From CAZJRB01 sp964547995 (GTDB lineage Bacteria; Planctomycetota; Planctomycetia; Pirellulales; Thermoguttaceae): DNA of 10,170 bases. Every line of letters begins with the position of its first letter. Position 1 is the stretch's first letter. Shown one piece after another: positions 1 to 5,902 of the stretch. Below the pieces are notes generated by a model. That model was not told where the DNA came from and did not search any database. It saw only the letters and a program-made list of their open reading frames with translations. A program made the position numbers and the translations under genes. The stretch is taken from NCBI GenBank assembly GCA_964547995.1, contig CAZJRB010000172.1, positions 1 to 10,170 on the forward strand, in the 5' to 3' direction.

Positions 1-8
1 GTTCGATG

Positions 9-260
9 CTAATTCAAACCACGGAGAATTCCAGTTCCAAGGGAATCAAAACACGTCTCGTCGTAGATGGAGCCCCGGTGGCAGAGTTGGTGCGAAAGCT
101 CCGCCTCGTCGCACAAGGCAACATCGGGGTCGGTCGGCTCGCGGTCAACCAGAAGATCTCGAACCAGTCGTTTAGACCCCCAGTTGACATCGTCAAGCCC
201 GGCAAGGATCGCTGGTTCCGGTCGACTTTGAGGATCACCCGCATCCGTGTTGTTTGACAT
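9..260 (-). CDS. Small hypothetical protein, possible remnant of a HEAT-repeat family
   Basis: This 83-residue frame starts at an ATG with GGAG on the minus strand at 271-274, ten bases upstream, so translation is possible. Residues about 20-28 read GLDDVNWGS, and a later stretch reads ELSHQLCHRGSIYDET. Together they recall the opening of bacterial HEAT-repeat proteins, where an LDDxxW segment is followed by a conserved H-Q/R-G-x-x-Y turn. In that family a hydrophobic helix (VPFL-like) follows the turn. Here a similar string, VLIPLELEF, appears only in a neighbouring frame just after SIYDET, so the gene may be a frameshifted and truncated remnant. It lies 63 bases downstream of the large cytochrome gene on the same strand and could be co-transcribed with it. 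It may also be a chance frame; the family assignment is from memory of the motif and is weak. Confidence 0.3.
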   Translation of the reverse strand: MSNNTDAGDPQSRPEPAILAGLDDVNWGSKRLVRDLLVDREPTDPDVALCDEAELSHQLCHRGSIYDETCFDSLGTGILRGLN

Positions 261-323
261 GAGTCAGCTACTCCGCGATGTCTAAACTGCTATTGGGGAC
301 TCCGGCCACCGTCGCCACAAGGT

Positions 324-3300
324 TCATTCCTTTGGGTGTTGGAATGTGCGCAGGTCGCGACGAGGGTTTTTCCATGCTTTGTCTACTGCGGCTTCAACCA
401 ACTTGGCTACTGCCTGATAGTCGGCGTCGTTGGCACTGCTATAGACAGCGGTGCCACATTTGCCACGTCCGCCGACCTGTTTCGCAAGCGGGGCGGCCAG
501 GAACAGGCTCTGACGCGGACTTCGCAGATCGATCCAATCGAGCCGGCTTATGTCTTCGGGTTTGTGGCACTCGGCGCAGCGCTTGGTATGCACGGAGGTG
601 ATCTTGGCCAGGAGCTGCTGATCGTTCGGCAGCCCGTACGGTGTGGACGACCGCTTGTTTACGAAGCCGTCGTGATAAGGGGCGTTGGCATCGATCCAGG
701 TTACCAGCCGGTACCACTCGTCGTCCGAAAGTTTCGCACGCCGGCTGCAAGCGCCCTTGCGGAGCACCTGTACCAGTTTGCTGCGATGCGATCCGAAGGC
801 CAGCGGCTGCGTCACTGCGGCGTCGCCGTAGACCGGTGAGCAGGCGACCAGCTTGTGGCGCATGATCGTATCGAACGCCCGATTGTAGCCGTAGCCGATC
901 ACGCCCGAGGGACGGTCGCCGTAGCTGCTGGTCAAGCCGCCGAAGAAGTCGAGCCCTCCGGCCGGCTTCAGGCCGCTGTGGCAGTTCGTGCAGTACTTGT
1001 CGAGGATGGGCTGGACCTCGCGGAGGAAGCTCACCGGCTGCGTGCCCCACGGCGGCGGCTTCGGCACTACCGGTTCCTTCAGCATCGCCAACGGGAACTT
1101 GTCGTCGGCCGGCGCGTCCGCGCGCGTCTCATGGCAGCCCACGCACCCCCGCTGCTCGCCCGGCTGAAAGCTGATAAACGACCGCATCCGTCTCAGTTCC
1201 AAGTGATTCTTGTCGAGAAGCTGGAAGTAGACCGGCGTATCGGCGGGCACCTGGAAGTACGCGCTGCCGTCGCTGTGGATGGGCACCTCGCCGAGAATGC
1301 GGACCGGCGTCCAGTTGTTTGGATGTGCCTTTTCTGTATACCGCTGCCCCCCGTGTGTGTTGTCGTAGGGCCACTGCAGCCGGTGGGCGATCCGCAGGTA
1401 CTTCGCCCGGCTGGGCTCGATGCCGTCGACGCCGTAGGTCACGTTCGATACCGAGCAGACGGCGTACGGCTTGCTCGGGTCGGTCACGTCGGGCAACACC
1501 GGCGGCTTGCGCCGCGGCCGCAATGGGATGGGGACGAAGCACGAGATATTCGGATCGCGATAGATCAGCTCCTTCGTGCCGAAGACGTCGATCAAGTAGA
1601 CGGCGAACCCCGTCGTATCGGTCTGCTTGTTCGAGTAGCTGTAGGAAACGAGAAAGTGCTTTTCCGCGAGCGGCCAGGGGGTCGCATAGAGACCGCCCGT
1701 ATCGTGAACGCCGCCTTCGTCGACCGGGACGCCCGACATACCGCCTTCCGGCGGGCGCACGCCGGGCGTGACGATGCGGATCGAGCGCGAGTCGTTCATG
1801 CCCTCGCTGGGCGTGATGATTACGACCGGGCCCATGGCCAGCGTGTGATGGCCCGTGGCCACGCAGACCAGCTTGCTGTTGTGCGTGCCGGGAATCGATC
1901 GCACGTCTTCCAGCGCCCAAGGGTTGTTGAGATGTTGCTTGAACAGGGCATCGGCCCCCGTGCCGTCGGGGCGCACGAACCAAATCGACTGCACGTGGGC
2001 CCAGCCGCGCTCCTGGTACTCCCACCGCGTATAACCGATCGTGCCGTCATCGAGCGTGTGCGGCAGATAGTCGCCGTCCTTGCTCACGCTCAGCCGCCGG
2101 ATGCCACTGCCGTCGGACCGCATGACGTAGATGTTGCACGACGTCTCATCCTTGTCGTACTCGTTGCACTGAAGCGAGCAGCCGCACCGCTCGGAAACGA
2201 AACAGACGTCGCCGCTAGGCAGGTAGGTGGGATCCAGGTCGCTCCAGTCCTTGCTGCCGGTCAACTGGCGGAGGTTCTTGCCGTCGATGCCAATCTCGAA
2301 GATGTGCGTGGGCTCCTCGGAGATTCGCAACTCGAAATTGACCGGGCGGCCCCGGTTCCGGGGGCCTTCGGGCGTCTTGGCTTTGGCGTAGCCGAACACC
2401 ACCCGGTCGGCGTCGTACCAAAGGTCCATCCCGTGAACGTGGCCTGGGCCGAGCTGTCCGTCGATTATGTTGCGCACTTGCGGCTTACGGCTCGGCCCGT
2501 CGAGGCTCAGCACGCAGATATCGCCGCCCGGTTTGGAGACCCACGGCATGTGATTCAGGCAGACATCGGGATACGTGTCCTGTGTGAACCGCTTGCAGAT
2601 GAGCAGTTTGTCGTAGTCCAACAGTGGGTTGGAGAACGCCAGACGCCGGATGGCCCATCGTGCCGCCAGGTAGAGCTTGCGATGCTCTGCCGCCGGCGAC
2701 TTGGGCGGCAGCTTCTGCAACTGCGACTCGATGCCGTCGAACTGCGTCTCAAACGGCCGGACGTCGACACCCGCGGCCCCCAAGTCGGCCGCCAGCAGGC
2801 GTGCGCGGCGAATGAGTTCGCCGGTCGGATAGGCCGGCGCGTCCGTTTCAGTCATCGGCAGCGCCGCCACCTTGACCGTCGACCATTGGCTGATGCTGCT
2901 CTGGTCGGCCGGGCGTTTCAAGGCAAGGTTCTTCTTCGGGGCGTCACGGCCGTAGACCTCAACTTCGTCGAGGTGAAACCAGATCGGGTTCTTGCTGGGG
3001 ATCTGGAGCCGAACGAATTGGGATTTCCGTTCGGACTCTGGGAACTTCACCTCCAGGGGCCGCCCACCCGAGACGCCGCCAAAATGCTTGCCCTGGTTGT
3101 CGTAGACCTCCTTCCACTGCTTGCCGTTGTGCGAGACCAGGATGCGGAGATTGTCCGCATTGTGCAGGCCCGGCTGGTAGTCGAGCCGGTTGTAGACCAC
3201 GATGCGGGCAATCTCGGTCGGGGAACCCAAGTCAACCTGCCACCAGGGATTCGGCTCTTTGTCGGTGTGGAAAGCGTACTTTCCGTTCTTGACCCCGTCG

Positions 3301-3506
3301 ACCGCCCCTGCGGCGTCCGCCCACGTAGGCACGGTGGCGGGCTTGCCGGAACCGGGCGGTTTGTTCCAAACAGCAGCCTGCCTCAGCCAGTCGGCCTCGA
3401 TCTGCTCGCGGTAATCCACCTCCGCAGACCGTGCCTGCGGAGTCATTGCACAGACCAGGACTCCGATCAGGATCCCGGAATTCTTGCACAAGAGTCTTCG
3501 TCGCAT
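324..3506 (-). CDS. Exported HzsA-related multidomain cytochrome c protein with F5/8C (discoidin-like) domain
   Basis: The protein has 1060 residues. Residues 1-28 are a signal peptide (basic start, hydrophobic core, ARSA before the cleavage point). Residues about 58-188 look like an F5/8 type C domain: AVDG, WWQVDLG at 88-94, the I-A-R-I-V-V-Y-N strand, and a closing L-D-E-V-E-V-Y-G. Residues about 320-660 contain TolB/PD40-like propeller repeats (IFEIGIDGKNLRQL, NIYVMRSDGSGIRRL) with a cysteine cluster at 435-457. This part and the following one resemble the hydrazine synthase alpha-subunit (HzsA) family, which is widespread in planctomycetes that are not anammox organisms. Three CXXCH heme-binding motifs lie at 788-792, 839-843 and 977-981. 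The second sits in the VQPILDKYCTNCH context typical of planctomycete cytochromes. The protein is probably periplasmic and binds c-type heme; its substrate is unknown. The start is supported by GGAG (3513-3516) six bases upstream and by the signal peptide. Hydrazine synthesis should not be inferred. Confidence 0.93.
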   Translation of the reverse strand: MRRRLLCKNSGILIGVLVCAMTPQARSAEVDYREQIEADWLRQAAVWNKPPGSGKPATVPTWADAAGAVDGVKNGKYAFHTDKEPNPWWQVDLGSPTEIARIVVYNRLDYQPGLHNADNLRILVSHNGKQWKEVYDNQGKHFGGVSGGRPLEVKFPESERKSQFVRLQIPSKNPIWFHLDEVEVYGRDAPKKNLALKRPADQSSISQWSTVKVAALPMTETDAPAYPTGELIRRARLLAADLGAAGVDVRPFETQFDGIESQLQKLPPKSPAAEHRKLYLAARWAIRRLAFSNPLLDYDKLLICKRFTQDTYPDVCLNHMPWVSKPGGDICVLSLDGPSRKPQVRNIIDGQLGPGHVHGMDLWYDADRVVFGYAKAKTPEGPRNRGRPVNFELRISEEPTHIFEIGIDGKNLRQLTGSKDWSDLDPTYLPSGDVCFVSERCGCSLQCNEYDKDETSCNIYVMRSDGSGIRRLSVSKDGDYLPHTLDDGTIGYTRWEYQERGWAHVQSIWFVRPDGTGADALFKQHLNNPWALEDVRSIPGTHNSKLVCVATGHHTLAMGPVVIITPSEGMNDSRSIRIVTPGVRPPEGGMSGVPVDEGGVHDTGGLYATPWPLAEKHFLVSYSYSNKQTDTTGFAVYLIDVFGTKELIYRDPNISCFVPIPLRPRRKPPVLPDVTDPSKPYAVCSVSNVTYGVDGIEPSRAKYLRIAHRLQWPYDNTHGGQRYTEKAHPNNWTPVRILGEVPIHSDGSAYFQVPADTPVYFQLLDKNHLELRRMRSFISFQPGEQRGCVGCHETRADAPADDKFPLAMLKEPVVPKPPPWGTQPVSFLREVQPILDKYCTNCHSGLKPAGGLDFFGGLTSSYGDRPSGVIGYGYNRAFDTIMRHKLVACSPVYGDAAVTQPLAFGSHRSKLVQVLRKGACSRRAKLSDDEWYRLVTWIDANAPYHDGFVNKRSSTPYGLPNDQQLLAKITSVHTKRCAECHKPEDISRLDWIDLRSPRQSLFLAAPLAKQVGGRGKCGTAVYSSANDADYQAVAKLVEAAVDKAWKNPRRDLRTFQHPKE

Positions 3507-3531
3507 GGCTTGCTCCGTCTATTGGGCAACA

Positions 3532-3560
3532 ATTGTAGGTGTTACGACCGGGCATTTCAA
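3532..3560 (-). promoter_or_regulatory. Sigma70-like promoter of the HzsA-related gene
   Basis: Read on the minus strand, TTGAAA (3555-3560) is followed after exactly 17 bases by TACAAT (3532-3537). Each hexamer differs from the sigma70 consensus at one position. Transcription would start near 3525, giving a leader of about 18 bases that contains the GGAG ribosome site of the gene starting at 3506. The spacing and position make this the best promoter in the window. No operator-like repeat is evident around it. Confidence 0.6.
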
Positions 3561-4334
3561 CTTGCGATCATTTGCTTTCGTTGATGGGCGAGATCATGTG
3601 GGGATTAACGCGCCCAAATATTCGAAAGCTGTGCTTTGAAGGCACGTCGCCTGCCCCCACGCCGCCAGCCACCAACGTCTCCAGTGGCATCCTGCTAATT
3701 CGCGTCGGTAGGATCGACCGCGGCGCCCAAGGAGCACGGTGCCCATCGGTCTCTTATGGCCCGAATAGGGGGCTGCGCGGCCTTCCACTCGTAATACCGC
3801 AATCCCCCAAGCGCTCGTGGCACACGACATCGTTTGGACCAAGGCACTCAACTGGGCCGAGTGGTTATTAGTTTAGTCCAACGATAGGTCGGGGTGTCAT
3901 GTCGCGCGCTCGCGCCTGCTGTTAACCTATTTCATGTAGTTCCGTAACGAGTTGTCTTCGTTCAGGGGTGACCGTAGGAGACTCGAACTTTCGCAAGGCC
4001 TTTCCGTTTCAGCAGTTGCGGAATCGGGTTGCGCGCGAGTCGTTACGAAGAGAGTTGTGCACGGGGACCATTCCCAAGAAGAATAGTAGCCTTCTTCCAA
4101 AGGGGCACTTGTTGCAGTATAACTAACAGGAAGACGCGAGGACACGATTGCGCTTGTTGAACAAGCAATGACAATCCACCCAATCCCCATGGCAGTCAGG
4201 TATTCGGCCGGCAGGTGGATGCTGCGGCATTTTCCTGTTACAAATCAGTCGCCTGCGGCTATTACTGCGATGAAAGGATCGCTCACTGAAACCCGAACGC
4301 CAAATGGAAGAGATAACCTCAAGGGCTGAACCAC

Positions 4335-4340
4335 TATAAT
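4335..4340 (+). promoter_or_regulatory. Possible -10 box of the first sulfatase gene
   Basis: A perfect TATAAT lies 23 bases before the sulfatase ATG, which would give a leader of roughly 17 bases including the ribosome site. No recognisable -35 hexamer is found 16-19 bases upstream (the sequence there is GATAAC-like), so the promoter would have to be activator-dependent or read by another sigma factor. It may also be coincidental, because this intergenic stretch is richer in A and T. Confidence 0.3.
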
Positions 4341-4363
4341 CAAGCCAACCCCGGGAGACTGAC

Positions 4364-5686
4364 ATGAGACATCTTCCCTTCATCACCGCTGTTGCATTGC
4401 TCGTTCTCAGCACGCCGGTTCCGAGGGCGGAAGACCGAACCGCCGAGAACGGGACCCGCCCGAATATCATTCTCATCGTCACCGATGATCTCGGGTACGC
4501 GGATCTCGGCTGTTACGGCCAGCGGCACATCCAGACGCCCGCCCTGGACCGCATGGCCGCCGGCGGGCTGAAGTTCACCCGGTTTTATGCGGGCAACTGC
4601 CTTTGTCTCCCGTCGCGGGTCTGCCTGATGACCGGACTGCACGGCGGGCATTCGCGGGTCCGGGTCAACGGCGGCGGCGGGAAGCATCCGCCGATCCACG
4701 AAGAGGACACCACCATCGCCACCGTCCTCAAGGCGGCCGGATACACGACCGGCATGACCGGGAAATGGTCGCTGGGCGACGATTTTCTCGGCTGCGTCAA
4801 AGGGCACCAGAACAAGGACGGAAGCGGCGCGATCTACAAGCACGGCTGGGACTACTACTTCGGCGAGCCGAACCAGACCTACAACCACGAGTACTACCCG
4901 GAGCAACTCTACCGCTACGATCCCGGCGGCCGGCTCGGAAAGAAGACCGACGGCAAGCGGCTCGACCCGGTCCGCTATCCGGACAACAAGAAGAATCGCT
5001 CCCACTACACCCACGACGAGATCACGGAGAACGCGCTGGCTTTCATCGACCGAGCGAAGGATGCACCGTTCTTTCTGTACGTGCCGTACACGATTCCCCA
5101 CGCGAAGTTCGTCGTGCCGGAACTGGAAGCGTACACCAAGGACAAGCCCTGGAGCAACGGGGCCAAGGTGTTCGCCTCGATGATCAGCCGGATGGACCGC
5201 GACTGCGGCCGGATCGTCGAAAAGCTCAAAGAACTCGGGATCGACAAGAACACGCTGGTGATATTCACCAGCGACAACGGCGGACTGAAGAATTTTGACA
5301 AAGAGTTCGACAACAACGGGGAACTGGAAGGATTCAAGGGCAATCTGAACGAAGGCGGGTTGCGCGTCCCGTGTATCGCCTACTGGCCCGGCCGGATCAA
5401 GGCCGGCGGTACCTCGGAAGAGCTGCTGGCGTTCTGGGACTTCATGCCGACCTTTGCCGAGCTGGCCGGGATCAAACCGCCGGCCCCGATCGACGGCATC
5501 TCCTTCGTCCCGACACTGACCGGCGAGGGCAAGCAGGTTTCGCACAAGTACCTCTTCTTCGCCTACGGAAAGAACACCTACATCATCCGCGGCAAGGGAG
5601 AGGACCGGGAGGACAACGAGATCATCGCCGAGGCAAAAACCGACGTCGTCGTGCCGAAATTCCCGGCGGGAAGCCGATCCCGGTGA
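4364..5686 (+). CDS. Secreted arylsulfatase-type sulfatase (S1 family, cysteine type)
   Basis: The 440-residue product would hydrolyse sulfate esters, probably on a polysaccharide. Residues 1-22 form a signal peptide ending PRA. Metal-binding D41-D42 sit in NIILIVTDDLGYADLG. The formylglycine motif C81-L-P-S-R85 with TG at 90-91 predicts activation by a formylglycine-generating enzyme, which is not seen in this window. K134 lies in TGKWSLG, H246 in PYTIPHAKF, D304-N305 in FTSDNGG and K325 in GFKGNLNEGG; all match known sulfatase active-site positions. The usual histidine after GKW is S136 here. GGGAG (4353-4357) six bases before the ATG supports the start. The C-terminus looks abnormal: after KYLFFAYGKN the family's usual small C-terminal domain (W-K-L/ELYDL-type) is missing. 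The last six residues may follow a one-base loss near 5667; restoring it extends the frame to 5784. The function is confident at family level only. Confidence 0.93.
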   Translation: MRHLPFITAVALLVLSTPVPRAEDRTAENGTRPNIILIVTDDLGYADLGCYGQRHIQTPALDRMAAGGLKFTRFYAGNCLCLPSRVCLMTGLHGGHSRVRVNGGGGKHPPIHEEDTTIATVLKAAGYTTGMTGKWSLGDDFLGCVKGHQNKDGSGAIYKHGWDYYFGEPNQTYNHEYYPEQLYRYDPGGRLGKKTDGKRLDPVRYPDNKKNRSHYTHDEITENALAFIDRAKDAPFFLYVPYTIPHAKFVVPELEAYTKDKPWSNGAKVFASMISRMDRDCGRIVEKLKELGIDKNTLVIFTSDNGGLKNFDKEFDNNGELEGFKGNLNEGGLRVPCIAYWPGRIKAGGTSEELLAFWDFMPTFAELAGIKPPAPIDGISFVPTLTGEGKQVSHKYLFFAYGKNTYIIRGKGEDREDNEIIAEAKTDVVVPKFPAGSRSR

Positions 5687-5725
5687 ACGGACCCTTGACT
5701 CCCGAGCGATTCCAACGGCTCGACG

Positions 5726-5783
5726 CAATTCGGCCGGCGCCGGCCCGGTCCCGGTTCGCCATGCTTCGGTGTGGCCGGAATTG
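5726..5783 (+). terminator. Possible hairpin downstream of the first sulfatase
   Basis: CAATTCGGCC (5726-5735) can pair with GGCCGGAATTG (5773-5783) with one bulged G, and the left arm is embedded in a perfect GGCCGGCGCCGGCC palindrome. The structure lies about 40 bases after the stop codon, where a terminator would be expected. No T-run follows, so it would not be a canonical intrinsic terminator. It could equally be a chance product of high GC, or part of the coding sequence if the upstream frameshift is real. Confidence 0.25.
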
Positions 5784-5799
5784 ACGAATCGCCGGAAGT

Positions 5800-5828
5800 T
5801 TGCAGACCGGGTTCGGATCGGCTAGAAT
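5800..5828 (+). promoter_or_regulatory. Candidate sigma70-like promoter of the second sulfatase gene
   Basis: TTGCAG (5800-5805) and TAGAAT (5823-5828) are separated by 17 bases. The -10 box matches consensus at five of six positions, the -35 box at three. Transcription would begin near 5835, about 68 bases before the ATG, so the second sulfatase could be expressed independently of the first. Confidence 0.42.
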
Positions 5829-5847
5829 CCGGGCTGGAACAACCTGC

Positions 5848-5872
5848 CGCGGGCCCGTGGTTGCGGCCCGCG
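5848..5872 (+). promoter_or_regulatory. Leader hairpin before the second sulfatase
   Basis: CGCGGGCC (5848-5855) and GGCCCGCG (5865-5872) form a perfect eight-base-pair GC stem with a nine-base loop, followed by ATTTG. It lies between the candidate promoter and the ribosome site. It could stabilise the mRNA 5' end, attenuate read-through or terminate transcription from the upstream sulfatase. The T-run is too short for a canonical terminator and no ligand-binding RNA family is recognised. Confidence 0.3.
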
Positions 5873-5902
5873 ATTTGACCCCAACCAAGGAAAGCAGAAC
5901 CG

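Larger units (their letters stand above)
3507..4363. other. Divergent intergenic region, no convincing gene
   Basis: These 857 bases separate the leftward cytochrome gene from the rightward sulfatase. Base composition is visibly less GC-rich than in the flanking genes, above all from about 3900 to 4360. The left edge carries the promoter of the cytochrome gene and the right edge a TATAAT box and ribosome site for the sulfatase. Short open frames exist on both strands (for example 3539-3871 plus, 3927-4190 minus), but none has a good ribosome site, a recognisable motif or credible composition. A minus-strand stretch at 3922-4008 reads like the end of a protein (PERRQLVTELHEIG followed by a stop) but has a stop directly upstream, so it could be a decayed fragment. 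I found no tRNA, transposase or clear terminator here. Confidence 0.5.

Noticed and set aside
324..3506. Evidence for anammox hydrazine synthase
   Set aside because: HzsA-related proteins are widespread in planctomycetes that do not perform anammox. The discoidin domain, three heme motifs and the lack of HzsB/HzsC neighbours argue against that role.
855..3584. A 909-codon open frame on the plus strand, opposite the HzsA-related gene
   Set aside because: It is a GC-rich antisense shadow. It lacks a ribosome site and recognisable domains, is dominated by Arg/Val/Ala/Asp, and the minus-strand frame has clear domains, heme motifs and a signal peptide.
3965..4000. A tRNA 3'-end-like T-loop motif (GTTCGAGTC on the minus strand)
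   Set aside because: The bases flanking the loop cannot form a T-stem, and no acceptor, D or anticodon arm can be drawn.
3539..4190. Small open frames at 3539-3871 (plus) and 3927-4190 (minus)
   Set aside because: Neither has a good ribosome site or familiar motif. Their composition looks like translated non-coding DNA.
4123..5728. Minus-strand frames overlapping the first sulfatase, including a 462-codon frame at 4340-5728
   Set aside because: They lie antisense to a gene with intact catalytic motifs and show the Val/Arg-rich composition typical of shadows.
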